Shown one piece after another: positions 34,771 through 46,756 of a stretch of DNA of 64,000 nucleotides. The stretch covers positions 2,574,501-2,638,500 of the forward strand of contig CANUEZ040000020.1 in NCBI GenBank assembly GCA_948099385.1, given 5' to 3'. Every line of letters starts with the position of its first letter. Position 1 is the first letter of the stretch. A program made the position numbers and the translations under genes. This DNA is from Fasciola hepatica. Lineage: Eukaryota; Platyhelminthes; Trematoda; Plagiorchiida; Fasciolidae. The notes beneath the pieces were generated by a model. The model had not been told where the DNA came from, searched no databases, and saw nothing but the letters and a program-made list of their open reading frames with translations.

Positions 34771-34824
34771 TGCAATTGTACGGGTCTCAATCATTGGACT
34801 AGCCTCGTCGCCCACTTCCCAATG
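34771..34824 (+). CDS. host gene exon 9 candidate
   Basis: The acceptor ccaattttacag|T supplies the one base needed after exon 8 and opens SAIVRVSIIGLASSPTSQ. The end is uncertain. A donor at 34,825 (caatg|gtatga) leaves phase 2, which does not match exon 10. A donor inside the SINE-like sequence (cagctg|gtaggt, about 34,931) would leave phase 1 and fit exon 10. The intron before would be only 58 nt. Confidence 0.35.
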
Positions 34825-34913
34825 GTATGAACAGCACACGGTTGAACGAGATCCAAAGGAAATTTTAATAAATTTGTGGAATTTATTGATGGCACGAGGA
34901 GCCGATTGGTCGT

Positions 34914-34990
34914 GCCGCGATTGCTCAGCTGGTAGGTCATCTGCCCGGTAATCGGAAGATCACTGGTTTGATTCCGGTTTGCGGAGCCGA
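34914..34990 (+). repeat. tRNA-like sequence (SINE head, another family)
   Basis: gccgcgattgctcagctggt (A box GCTCAGCTGGT) and actggtttgattccggttt (B box) are spaced as in a tRNA, with a poor anticodon arm. No CCA end or good acceptor stem, so I take it as a SINE head rather than a working tRNA gene. Confidence 0.6.
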
Positions 34991-36000
34991 AATTTCGGGT
35001 GCAAAAATGCGAACGGATTTCTCATTACTTACATCCTTCTGGCTCCTCACGTTAACAATCAATTCTACAAATAGTATTTTTATTACGAAGAATACCGAAG
35101 AGCGAACGAGCGTTTTAATTGTTACATAATCTTTTGCATGCGCATCATGTGATAACAGTGCATCTGATTGACTATAAGCTGGGTTAGGGGTCATTCTTAC
35201 AATGGGTAGGGTGGATTTTTTCAGTTAGTATCCTGACGAAGATTCGCCTCGCCTGAGATTCGGAAGTGCCTAGACTGGTCGTCTTTGTGCACGCAGATCC
35301 CATCTTTTTAGACGTATAGCGATTCTCCTTAGTCGTCGCCAGGGACGGAGTCGGATCACCTCTGATTGGTTGGGCAGAGAGACAATACACAACGCTGAAT
35401 GAGTCATTGGGATCGGTCTAATGACTGCTATTGAGTGTAGGTTATCGGGGATAGGCCTGTCGTTTTCGTCTGTCTTACCATGGTGCAGTCACTTCGGGTG
35501 ATGGTCGTTGAGATAGTCGGCTGGTCATCCGACATGCATAGAATGCTCCACAAATGCCCTTAAACGAATGGATAATCATGGATGAGGTCAGATAAGGCAA
35601 CTTATCTCTCCATTGAAAAATAGATCAACCCAGCCCACGGCCAGAAAAATGCACTATTGTCACTTATGTGACCTATAAGAGCAAGATTGGGATTCAACAA
35701 AAACAACTGACCGCTCTCCAGTGCTACTGTATTCTAATATGACGATGAGATCATTTCAGATATTGGTAATGCAGTCCAACTCGTCGCAAAACGTCACCTC
35801 AGGAAGAAGAAGGTCAAAATAACGGATTAATTCATACGTTTGTTCCCATTTTGTTAGGATAAAATCGATCAACTAGCAATTGTTTGCTCGAAAGTCGATC
35901 ATTGCAGCACACTATCATTGCTCAGGTCAAACAGAAACTCACGGTCCGATATTATATCTTCCAACGGTGCGTAACATTTTCGAAGTGACCTAAATGTTAA
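34991..36000. other. intron, no feature seen
   Basis: A minus frame at 35,184-35,390 has no recognised domain. The flanking sequence may include the body of the SINE at 34,914. Confidence 0.45.
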
Positions 36001-36094
36001 ACGCCTCTGACTCTGGCAGGATTCGAACCCACATGTGGTTGCCACGGAGGCTTCAGTACCACGTGTGCTCCACCAGCTGAGCTACGAGACCAGG
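36001..36094 (-). repeat. tRNA-derived SINE, family 3, copy a
   Basis: The minus strand reads tctcgtagctcagctggtgg (A box) and tgtgggttcgaatcctgcc (B box), followed by gaggcgtttaacatttaggt. This downstream stretch matches the plus copy at 36,368-36,400 (gacgtttaacatttgggtcg), so the two are inverted relatives. Confidence 0.7.
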
Positions 36095-36284
36095 CCGAAG
36101 GGCTTCTGACTTGTTAAATCTTCCAAACCCTAATACATAACCAAACATGCCCAATTTTCTGAACCGGTGCACGCCGGTTAGCACGTACGAAAATCTTGCA
36201 GAAGCAGTCAAAGTTCAAGTTAGTTCGATGTGGCAGATACCGTGTGCTACTGTAGTTTCGGTGGGTAAATTATGTGAACCATTA

Positions 36285-36410
36285 GTTAGAAGCTCCTCGG
36301 CGTGGCGGAGGACACGCGGCACTAAAGCGTGGGTAGAGACTGCGTGGGTTCAATTACAGCCAGGGGCAAAGACGTTTAACATTTGGGTCGCTTCAAAAAT
36401 CTATCCAATT
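36285..36410 (+). repeat. tRNA-derived SINE, family 3, decayed copy b
   Basis: agctcctcggcgtggcggag aligns with the A-box region of copy a, tgcgtgggttcaattacagc with its B box, and gacgtttaacatttgggtcg with its body. It is inverted relative to copy a, about 190 bp away. Confidence 0.6.
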
Positions 36411-36989
36411 TGCCAACCCCCAATGCTTAAAATATGTGAACCATTTATCAGTCCATCCGCTATTCTCACAGTTCTTGCTTAAGCAAGCAGTAGTTCTCAT
36501 TCACACTCCGATAAAGCAGCTCTTTGGGTTGCGAGTTATATGTACTACAAATATGGGAATAAAGAGGTACTCCTGAACTCAATCCACAGGAACTCTTGTT
36601 AAGTCGTTACAATTCACCAAAAATAATATATTAAAAATATTGATTTTGTTGGCCATTTCATTGTAAGGCGATAATTGACAAAGGAGATACGTCGTTTTTG
36701 AACTTGGATTCACAAAACGATGCACGGTAGCTGTAGCTTTAACTCGCGTATTTTCAGCAACAATCATTTAAATGTTTTCTAGATGATTTTGAAAATGGGG
36801 ACATTTTCAAATGGACTGGATGAAACAATAAAACCGTATTTTACTGCAGCTTGATATCCGTTGATTTGTTTCTACTTCTGGTGTTTGTTTTTTTAAACAC
36901 TTTATGTCAATAGTCCCACAGATGCATCGTTCAATGCGAGGATCATGTGCGACGGTCTCAAAGTCGTGTGCTTGCTTTGCTGCCTCTAG

Positions 36990-37099
36990 TCTCACAGTGT
37001 TCATCGACTAGAAGCTCACCTGAATCACCTAACAGACTCACCTCCGGGTTGCTGTGTGTCGTACAAGAAGATGGTAATATGACCATTTACAATGTGGCG
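36990..37099 (+). CDS. host gene exon 10: first propeller-like strand
   Basis: The acceptor ctgcctctag|TC gives phase 1 (an alternative ctcacag at 36,997 gives phase 0). The donor is gtggcg|gtaagc, phase 0. It encodes a polar run, then LTSGLLCVVQEDGNMTIYNVA. The pattern hhhhxxEDGxhxIYxh is that of a WD/beta-propeller blade (inner strands ending in a G-N/D hairpin). This begins the second block of phase-consistent exons. Confidence 0.55.
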
Positions 37100-37134
37100 G
37101 TAAGCAACTCGCTCTCTTTTCAGTGTGGTCTCAG
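37100..37134 (+). other. 35-nt micro-intron
   Basis: gtaagc at the 5' end and gtctcag at the 3' end bound a 35-nt intron. Removing it joins two good reading frames in phase 0 (IYNVA and LYFPAGFGC). The exon after it is open for 70 codons only in the spliced frame. Micro-introns of this size are known in flatworm genes. Confidence 0.6.
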
Positions 37135-37343
37135 TTGTATTTCCCTGCTGGTTTCGGCTGTCCTAAGCTTAAGCTCGGTGAAAGCAAAATACAGCGATCG
37201 GGTTTCATCTATCCGGAATCATACTCAGAGCTTGGTCTTGCTGCAAATCAGCAGTTCCCGGTGCGATTAGCGACCCGTCTTAAAAATCGAATGGTCTTTT
37301 GGTGGCTTCCTGCTATCAATAGTTGTAGCTTTCGTCATGGCGA
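37135..37343 (+). CDS. host gene exon 11
   Basis: This exon has 209 nt, phase 0 to 2, donor ggcga|gtaacg. It encodes LYFPAGFGCPKLKLGESKIQ, YPESYSELGLAANQQFPVRL and NRMVFWWLPAINSCSF. It is rich in aromatic and hydrophobic residues with hairpin-like turns, consistent with more of a propeller fold. The frame would stop one base later without the donor. Confidence 0.62.
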
Positions 37344-40300
37344 GTAACGGAATAAGATTTGATTGTCTAATTCTGTCAGTGATATTGCTTTCAATGAAGC
37401 AAAACGCAAAATTTGCCCACTAGATTTTATGATTATGTAGACTACTTTATTAACCAAAACCATGTTGAAAACATTCGCATTCATCTCGTATAAGTTGATT
37501 ATTGATGTTCATTCACTGAAAGGACACAAAATGAGTGGAAACTGAGCCAATATCACACACCCATACATCCACATTTATACATCTATATCTGTGTTTATTG
37601 GCATGGTGACACTACTACAGTAAAAACTAAGAGTAAAAAATGTGACAGTTATATATATAATAATAATATTCTAGAGTAGAATTATTATGACAGATTATGA
37701 AGCTGGTATGTGTTTTGTATTGCATTGTCAGGCTTGCATTCCAGCAACAAAATGGTTCACCAGTTCATTGTGATGCAGCAAAGTAATGTGAGCGTTACGA
37801 AAGCATTTATAGAAAAACAATAAGATTCCAAGGAGGTTCGTAGACACTTCGAAATTGACCTGATCTGTGTTCACCAGTACACGATCGAGTTATCACAGGG
37901 GGTAATTTTTATTTTGCTGAAAATAATACGGGGTCATCTAGAATATACAACAAGAATTGTGTTCATGATGTTTCGGAAGTATTCATGCAATTCAAACCGT
38001 GACTAATCAGGTTTTATCCGGAAATTCAAACAAACATTGGCATCGACTTGCCCACTGCTCATATCCAAATAATAACCATGGTGTGCATATTGGTTATAAC
38101 GGAATTCCTAAGTTAGACTCGGTCCTCTACGGAGAAGTCGTTCATCAAAGAAGTCCCACAACGGGTTGTAGTATGACAAAATTCAGCGATCGAGGGGGGC
38201 TATATTAGTAAACCGTTGAGAGCCAGCACGGATTGCTTGATCGTTAGTGCTCGAATCATAGTTATTCACTTGGGGTTCGATTTTCAGTGAGGAGTCAGTT
38301 GACGCGCACCGTTGATGATTGTTAACAAAGACGAACCAGCTATACAGTGTGTGTACCCGGCGGTGAAACCACCCCTGGAAATTTGAATTTCTATATAGAC
38401 CGTTGGAAACGATGACAGTAGTTAGATCTTGACATTTTGTGATATCAGGCGAGAGAAAAATACGCCAGATTGTCCGCATGAGAACACGATGAACGATACT
38501 GAGATTTACTAATTATAACTTTGAAAGTACTATGTTTAACCACAGAATGATCGTGCACAACTACCAACGTAATACGGAGTTACCAATATGACTCGCTTGT
38601 TGTGACTAACCTGACATGTTAGTCAAGCTGGTAGACGCGGGAAATTCATGCAGTATATTTTCAATGGTATCTTTTCCATGAGCACAGCCTATATGGACTA
38701 CCCATCGCGATTTAAACTCGCATATTCAGTTTGGTTCCCTGAATGTGAGAGTTCCGCGAAGCTGAATCAGCTGGAACAGCCATCAGAGTTCAGTGATTGC
38801 CGCTGTTCTCTGGTTGCTACTTCGCCGCAGCAGCGTAACTCGGAAACCAAAACAATCACAAGTATGAAAAGTACAGAGCGAATTATAAATCGTAGTGTCA
38901 GGTCTAAGAATAAATGGAGCAACACAAGAGCGTCAATTTTCATGACACGTAGTCATATCTTCCTGTCTATAATTACTGATTGCTTGGATCTCGTAGAACC
39001 CACCATGGAAACCTGACACACCCTAAATGTCAAGTGCAATGGTCCGACTTTTGGGCTGACCAATCAGCTGTGCTTACCCTGTCGAGGTTTATATAGTTTT
39101 TAATGAATGGCATATTATTATTTACCCAAATCAACGTTATCAATTTGACTATGGGTCAAATCTATGTATTATACTCAGTCTAATGATTACTAGATGGCAA
39201 TGAAACAAATTGCTGTACGTTAACACATTGTCAGCTTCATTGCATGAACTTCATTCGAAAGCTTTATCAGACCATCAAGTATGGATGAAAGACAATCACG
39301 TTAGCCCATTCTGGTGGAACACACAGCACCTGCAATCACTATGTGCACGATCATTTCTGCCTATAGTTTATCCTTGTAAAAGCTTTGTGTGATCTGTTGA
39401 TTGAGGAAGTCCCCGATCGTTACAGTTAAAAAGCATATCAAGCAACTTCGGAGAATGTTGGACATGTTGGTAAATCCCATTTCACTTCATTTCACAAAGG
39501 CAAAATAAATGGCGACCAATTTAAGTTAAAAACAAACAGTTGCCGAGATTTCTGGTTGACAACGTTATTCTGTATCTTTTGAAACTCAGTCACCTTGTTA
39601 AAAGTACGGATTGTATAATGCATGGAGTGTGTTTTTCAATAATGTCACAGCTCGTGAATTATTAGTGAGTTTTGAAATACGTTGTTAATCAAGCTACTAT
39701 TTACACCCATTCATCTCAATGTATAAACAGTACAGATTATACTGCTATAATATAAACTGGACTGAAGTAGGATAAAATGAGCGAGAGACAATGCTGCTTC
39801 AACACTGAAGTGACTGGGAAATAAGGCTAGTTGATCAGCTGTGAGACAAGGGTCCACAGTTTGTTATCGGTTTTTTCATCCACTGTATTCCAATCCTAAT
39901 CGAAATAACTAGCTAGTATTTTTTTATCATCCTGAATCTTTTCGCACACATCTGATCAATGCATATATGTGACGTGCTGTAACTTCCGTACTTTGTGTTT
40001 AATTTTCCCCACGGGTGGCCCTAGTAAACGATCTCCGTTTGAAATTCCTACCGCGGCAAATCAGAACGCGCCAACAGCATGCAAAACTGTCGGTATATTG
40101 ATAGGTACAGAGCACATTTCTTAAGCTACAAACGGAACCACCCATAAACACACAAGCGTCCACTCGGACTGCATTGCTTTTCTTGACTTAGTAAACCGCG
40201 AAGGCATCGGTAAACGTGGTTGGTTGATCGACTGGTTTCCCCTCCTTTTATGGGCTGACGTCGAATGCCCTATCGTGAGTTGAACTTGAGACTCAACATT

Positions 40301-40397
40301 TTTGTGTAGAGGCAAATCGGTTGGGCGGCTTGGCATGGCATAGGATCAACCCGACTATGAATCGATTAGTTCGTCGTTGGTACTTTTCTTGTCACAG
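37344..40397. other. intron 11, no feature seen
   Basis: About 3 kb of AT-rich sequence with unsupported frames (38,183 minus; 38,648 plus). No retroelement domain or SINE recognised. Confidence 0.5.
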
Positions 40398-40614
40398 CAA
40401 CTACGGTGGTCAGCGCGCCCAGTCGACTCGACCTCCTGCATCCACACAGGTCCTTCTATTCACATTTGCCGAGACTTCATCTAAACCACGGTGCGAGACA
40501 AGACTTCGTGATCAGGCAACTAGTTTCCGCTGCTATGTCAATCATTTGTCAGTGTTTGAAGATAAGTGTGATTGGTGGTCTGATCTGAAGCTACTTAGGA
40601 TTCACGGGAAGTTA
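40398..40614 (+). CDS. host gene exon 12
   Basis: This exon has 217 nt, phase 2 to 0, acceptor ttgtcacag|C and donor aagtta|gtatga. It encodes a polar start, then STQVLLFTFAETSSKP, FRCYVNHLSVFEDKCDWW and SDLKLLRIHGKL. Strand-like hydrophobic runs with acidic turns fit a repeat propeller. Phases match exons 11 and 13. Confidence 0.6.
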
Positions 40615-40722
40615 GTATGACATAGTATCTTTGTCTCAGTCAACTCCCTTGCGTAGTGTTTGGACAATGCTTAGTTTTCATGTAACGCTTTATCTCAACT
40701 TTGTGCCAAATCTCTCCTCCAG

Positions 40723-40959
40723 AATCAAAAGGTTTCCGGTCAGATGACCATAAACCAAAAAATCAGTTTTGCTGCTTTAGTTCCCCAGCCGCGAATCATC
40801 CAGAACTGTCTTACACAGCTCATATTTGCAGTCACTGCCACAGGACATTTAGTATGCGTACAGTGGAACCTAACTGGATACTTGAAAGAGCAAGATGGTT
40901 CGCGTCATCCTCAATGGGAAGCGGAGAATCATGAATTGGGGATAAATATATTCGATCGG
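40723..40959 (+). CDS. host gene exon 13: propeller blade
   Basis: This exon has 237 nt, phase 0 to 0, after a 108-nt intron; acceptor ctctcctccag|AAT, donor gatcgg|gtaagt. It contains LTQLIFAVTATGHLVCVQW followed by NLTGYLKEQDG. The hhhAVTxxGxhxCVQW pattern is a strong WD-like blade. Acidic, Trp-containing residues follow (HPQWEAENHELG). Confidence 0.7.
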
Positions 40960-41439
40960 GTAAGTCTTCGTTTTCTTTACAATGTAACATATAATCGTAT
41001 TTATGTGACTGTCAACTGTCCGATGCACTCTCCATAAAGATATCGACCGTCCTGAGAATAATAAATGCAACCGAATGATCTCGACTTCCGTACCTTCGCA
41101 GTGGTTACTAGTGTCTACCAAATGCAGCTCTTTTGTGAGAACTAACCCTTTACTGTGAAACGTTTACTTGGAAATTGACTGAAATAAAAACAAACTTATC
41201 ACAAAAACTACTACTATTAGGACTTCATATTTTGATTGCACGCCTAGTAAAGAGTATGCTTCTCAAGAGGTAAAAACCATTAACGAGCAATCCCATTGAA
41301 CCGTCGGGAAAAATCAGCAACCAGATCGCTGTGACTCAGAATGGAGACCCGCTTGATTGTCCGTTGTGTCTGTCAGACTTACGAGCTAGTGAAACGATAT
41401 CGGAACAGCCTCCCCCCCCCACTCCATAATAAAAGGCTT

Positions 41440-41590
41440 TGATGGAGTTCAAACCTTGTGTCGCAGTTTAAGTAGCCTGTGATGCATACCCAACCCAACA
41501 CACTAGCGATCCACACAATAGAAATTCGCCATGATTTTCGGTGGTTTGAACGTTCACATTGTATGATGAATCATACGCAAAAATCTAACC
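41440..41590 (+). repeat. dispersed repeat with B-box-like motif, copy b
   Basis: gatggagttcaaaccttgtg (B-box-like) precedes atgattttcggtggtttgaa and cgttcacattgtatgatgaa, which match 22,790-22,840. It lies in the intron between exons 13 and 14, which also has a C9-10 run near 41,414. Confidence 0.5.
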
Positions 41591-41703
41591 TTCTACCACT
41601 CAGACTGAATTTTCTATACAACAATAGACGTTTTCATACTGACTACCCGTTCCATTTGTATTTCACTTATAAACGATGTTTCTTTCGCTTACTTTTTTCC
41701 CAG

Positions 41704-42069
41704 CTAAACGATGATGGTTGCAGGATACCGCACGTCTGTTGTGTTGCACCACAACAACTGTCCGGTTCCAGCTCAAATACCGGATCTCGTTCTCCACAGA
41801 GTCCTTTAACAAACGAGAAAGAACTGTCGATTGGTTACTTTAGCTTTCTCGCTGCTTCCCTGGTCAATTCGGATAAAAAGAACGTGACTACTGTTCGGTT
41901 ATGTCGCTGGGTCTCGAGAATATCTCAGCTCAAACTGGCCTTGTGCGTGGACAAAACGCTACACTGCGAACCTGATGGTAGTCTTGTTGGAATTACTTAT
42001 GCGGAGATTGGCGGTGCACCAAGCATTTGTCTTTGCTTGACAAGAAATGTCTTTTGGTTTAGTTTCAGA
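41704..42069 (+). CDS. host gene exon 14
   Basis: This exon has 366 nt, phase 0 to 0, acceptor ttttttcccag|CTA and donor ttcaga|gtgagt. It encodes LNDDGCRIPHVCCVAPQQL, a Ser-rich insert, then LSIGYFSFLAASLVNSDKKN, VTTVRLCRWVSRISQLKLA and GSLVGITYAEIGGAPSICL. This gives several hydrophobic strands with the W of a possible WD-type blade. Cys are frequent but not in a finger pattern. Confidence 0.66.
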
Positions 42070-45000
42070 GTGAGTTTTTTTTGTGCTTTCCGCCGTGTTT
42101 TTGCCGACGTCCCTCCATCGTTTCTTTAGTGCATTTCCATGAACAAAATAACCACGAAATACCGCTTCACTAGTAAAATTGTCTAGTTCCAGTGGTTTTA
42201 TGCAGTCTCACAACAAAGAAATCGTAAACTGCTATCAGTCGATCTTCATTCATACTTCTAACTTGTGCACGTACAGAATATTTCTTTTTCTATTATCGAC
42301 TGGTTTTGGTCTGGTGGTGCAAGTTTTTGCCATCTCGGAGCTAAAAGTTTCAAATTCCGCCACCGTAGGTCACTTCGTTATCCGTCGGTTCGTTACCACG
42401 CTTGATCTATCAAGACTTTATATGGTGCTCCAGTCCGAGTCTAACGAACAGGTTGCCGGTTAACTCTTATAGCGAAGTAGGTCTTCAGGACTGTGGCGTA
42501 CACTTCCTTCACTGCACTCATGACCAAGTATGCCGAAAAGCATCTAGAATTCAACTTGTGATATTGTATTTCTACTCATACTATTTTTATTTTTCTTCCG
42601 GAAGACCAATGTCTTTTTGTCTCATGATACAAGGAGCTATTGTCTGACTCTGTTGGATGTTCTCGGATCTGTGTTTCCGGAAATCAGATAGGACAATAAA
42701 TTCACGCCTCAACCAAGAACTGAGTAGGAACTTAAAAATACTGTTTTTATCGCTGATTGCAGCACATGCGAGTGAAGTGTTCATTTAAACTTAGCACCCA
42801 CTGATGCAACCGTAAAAGCCCGTTGTGGAACACTTTGTATTCCAAAGCAAACCGGTCGTCTTGCGGGAAAAGGGAGTTACGCGAGCAGCACACGCATAAT
42901 AATACAAGTGGAAAGCACTTCTCTATTGTTATATACTGTACCAGTGATATTAAGCGGGAGGTTGCACGTGTTCGATCAGAAACCACAAAAACACTGAGAA
43001 CATCATGAGCCTAGCTTAGTAAGTGTATCGTCTAGTTCCCACACTTGCACTCATCACTTATATGGCGGCTTATAGATTGACTCTTAAATTATCAGAGGGA
43101 GACTACCCTTAAGAATGGCTATTTTAAACAACTGTGCTTTGTTGAATCAATCATTCAAGAAAGCTGAACCACAAAAAGCAGTTTTTGCAACTCACTTACC
43201 ATGAAATAGGGAATGATCGAGTCCTATTTGGTTGCTGAATTTGTCTGATTATGTGATTTTACAATATGTAAAATGGTTGCCCCTGCAGTTTTAACAGCCT
43301 CACCGACTGAGAAAAGTCGCGCAAGTTCATCGATCGCCGCACTCATCAGGGAAAGATGGGACTACCCCTGGGCCAGACAAAAAATATATCCAGGAGAAAC
43401 AAGCGAATAACAGTATATCCCTGGTCGACAGTTGGATCACTCAGAGGGAGTTACATCTTAGTTTTATCAGACTTGTTCTTCATATTGTGAAGCCACCTTT
43501 GCTCTTCTGGTAACCTGCGGATGAACCCCAATCGGCCCGGCCAACTTAGTTCACCTGGATGTTCTGCTCTAAGAACAACATCTATTACACAGACCAGAAG
43601 CCGCAGCCCTTTGGGAAATTGTTACGCGTAACGTTTTTCTTGTATTGGTTTCCGTTGAAACAGTTTGATTGAAGCCAGAAAGTGGGGCGAGATTGTTCCT
43701 GACCAAGACTTCCAACCGAAATACATACCGTGTGAAAAAGATTGATTGCAGTGCTGGTTACTTACCATTGCACACCCGCATCCTAGAACGGAGACATCTT
43801 TCCGTGGCTTGGTTACAGTGAGAACATTGACCAAATAGAAAATTTTGCGACAGCTGAGCCACCGGATGTAAGCGCGGCAATGTGCAGGATTCAGGTCTGT
43901 GCGCATTGTATGATGTTTCCAATACCGTGGTGGTTGCCAGCTCTCAGCTCGACTCCTTCGGTCTTCATCGGATCTGGTGACGCTGGGGCTACGGTTGGGG
44001 AGACTAGTTTGTGTGCGCATCCAGTAGCTGGTCGGCGGGCCCGACGCAGGTGGAGTGCTTTGGTCGGATCCACAATTAGTTTACCAACAGGGCTCTCGGA
44101 CCCCTTTGCTGCTAACGTCACTGAAGCTGGACGTGGGAATTTATCGTCTTCTGAAGGTTCAACATGGTAGTCGCAGGTCGATTCCGGGTGACGTTTAATG
44201 TTTTTTGTCGGTCAACTAGCCGGAGGCTTCTTGTCCTGAGTTTCAAGACAGGCTAGACCAAGATCGTTCCCTGCTGTGATTCTAAATATATCAGCTCTTT
44301 CCACAGTTAAAGAAGAGGCTGTGGCTAACTGTTTTCGGTTGATTATGGTTTTTCATCTAGGAAGGCGTCAGGAGCCCAATAAGCCACAATCTCCTAAGGT
44401 CATCCTGAGCACAGTGATTGCAGTCTGGGCGGTTCTTCACCGTGATCACATGCAAAATGGTGAGCCGGTGTGTACTCTGTGTGGAATCTCTCTTGGAGAG
44501 TGACTATAGCTGAAATCGGTTATCATGAAGCTACAAAAACGTCGGCCGAAGGGTGAAACCCACCTATTTATTTGGGATTTTCGGATTCGAGAGTTGAGAT
44601 CAGTACTATGCTTGGCACCTATAATTATGTGAGTCATGCCCATGCGCCTACCGACCCGGTTCTAAGAGCACAGAGCAATTCCGGGAGTGGTGTGTCAATG
44701 GCATTGCAAAGTTTTGGGCGAACGACTATCCCGCTGTCCAGTTTTCCTTAACTCTTGAGCAAAACAGATGAACTGGAGTCCTTGGTAGCGGAAGTATCTC
44801 GTACGGTCATCGCCCTCTCTGAAATCTCGATGTTCTGGGTGTTGAGGTATCACTAGCGGGATACACCTTATTTAGAGTTGATCGTAGTGCTCCAAGAATG
44901 ATCTTTGGTGTGGCGAACATTTTGTCATTCAACGACAGCGCTCTCTTGTATGGTCATGGCAACGTTTTTCTCTGCGGTAGAATGTTCCTTGTTGTGACTC

Positions 45001-46209
45001 TGATCCATTTCGATAAGCAGACGGTAAGCAAAATTGATTGTGTGGGATTCCGGCCAGAAATATCATGACGCATCAGCTATTGTATGACTGTAAAAGGAGC
45101 AAGAACTGAAATACTATGTAACCCTGTCGTAGCAAAGTCGGATATAATTCAGTGCATTACACGCTACGTGATAAGTTGCTACAGGATATCAACATGTTTA
45201 ATTCCGTTCAATGCTCCGGATGAATGGAAAGCCAGCTTTCAGGTTTATGGTTCTAGCGCAGTGTTAAATTCGTTCACGTGATGGATGGATAGGCTGTACT
45301 GAGAAAGATATTCAATTGTTCACCTGTTGATAGTGGCCGTTTTCAGGTTGTTTGTCGGTATATTCATGCTTAATGGGATACAAATGGGGCTTCATTATTC
45401 AGCAGTTTAGCTGCAGCGTTGATGAACACCTACCCAGTACTACTTTCAATATTTCATTACAACAGCCTGTTCATCAGTTCAGCTAAAAATCTAACAGTTT
45501 TACAGGAGGAAAAACATCTTCATGTAGTAGTGATTGAAGCTCGAATAGAATGACAGTTGTTCAGTAAGGAACATATGCACATAGAAATAAAAGCCAAAAC
45601 GCAAAACAAAAGGTAGGACAGAACCACAGGCACCGCGAATTACCACTATGAATGCTGTGTTCCGTAGTCGCACGAAGTTTGGCCTTCGAATCCAAACATG
45701 GAATGAGACATCCCCGAAATCCAAGTCAGGTCGTTTGTTGGACAAAACAACATATGAATAGATGTTTCTAACTGCAAAAACTGAGTGTGGCAACCGTGAA
45801 CATTAAGTACTAAATAATCCGCTCTTTATTCGCGCTATTCAAAGTCTGACACAAATGGCCTTGTTAATTCATGCAAAATAAAGGAAAGGGGCCATAATGG
45901 GCGAGCAAGTGAGTGTCAGAAATGTCCGTGAGCGGGGAAGAAGAAATAAATTTAAAAAAAAAACAGAAAGCTGGATGTTTCACACTATTTCATAACTTTT
46001 TAGTCCTAAAGGGCAAAAACAGCTTCGAAATCGCCAGTACTGTTTCGGAGAACCCGGTCATTCTCCTGAAATATATCCCCAAAGCCCACGATTACATACT
46101 TAAGTCATACCTTCAGAATGTCAGGGCCGAACGAGGTTCGGAATGTATCGGAAAACCAATGCCCCACACGATGTGTTAAACTAGATGTAATGTCAGTAAC
46201 ACGGCGTTG
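42070..46209. other. intron 14, first part; possible unknown repeat
   Basis: Within about 43,600-44,500 several opposed open frames and higher GC suggest an old element. A 40-bp stretch at 43,763 resembles 12,199. No protein domain was recognised, and nothing was seen in the rest. Confidence 0.4.
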
Positions 46210-46756
46210 TCGGTGGAAAATTATAAGCCGATGTTTCGGTTACCGTGGGCAACCTTTCTCAGGGCAGTTTTACAATCAGATGACTGAAGAATCTGCAACC
46301 AGTCAACAATACGTGTGTGTGTGTGTGTGTGTGTGTGTGGTAGTTCGTTCGTCGATTAGATTGGTCGAATTTTAGTCACACCGATTCCCATTATCCGAGG
46401 CCGTGGTGACGAGGCCAAATGTCGATGTGACCTTTGGGCTGCTTATGTGTTAGTGATGTCAGTGCGGTCCAAATTCCGGGGCTCTCTGACCCATCATTTC
46501 GGTTGACGCATGCAGGGTGGGTGCTAATTGCCAGAGCTTCGGCATAAAAACGCTCAGTGCATGTTTTCAGTCCGTGTTTGAGGATTTTTATGTGCCCCTC
46601 GGCTATGGCGTGAACAGCGATCGCTGAATCCCGCTCCAGTTTCGCTAAGGCTGTCATGTTGGAGGACTTGTATTTATCTTTTCTTTTGTGTTCCATTAAT
46701 CTAGTCTTAAGTTGTCTAGATGTTTGTGCAACCTCAAAGAAAAACTTCGAAAACAA
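46210..46756 (-). pseudogene. Penelope-like GIY-YIG domain and 3' UTR
   Basis: The minus strand reads FFEVAQTSRQLKTRLMEHKR (GIY-YIG core; the YIG/YVG is changed to VAQ), SNMTALAKLERDSAIAVHAI, EGHIKILKHGLKTCTERFYA and EALAISTHP, and then stops. A (TG)n tract at 46,314-46,338 follows. A 3' motif tgcccacggtaaccgaaaca (46,221-46,250) is of the type found after such ORFs. It is head-to-head with the RT fragment to its right. Confidence 0.72.

Noticed and set aside
36001..36094. a functional tRNA gene
   Set aside because: A and B boxes are good but the anticodon arm and acceptor stem do not fold, and a related decayed copy with a shared body lies nearby, so it is a SINE.
43320..43360. ctcatcag (minus-strand ctgatgag) as hammerhead
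   Set aside because: No GAAA and no stem II or stem I complement within the needed distance.
43880..44170. GC-rich 96-codon frame as a gene
   Set aside because: An opposite-strand frame of similar length overlaps it, with no domain in either; more likely an old unknown repeat.
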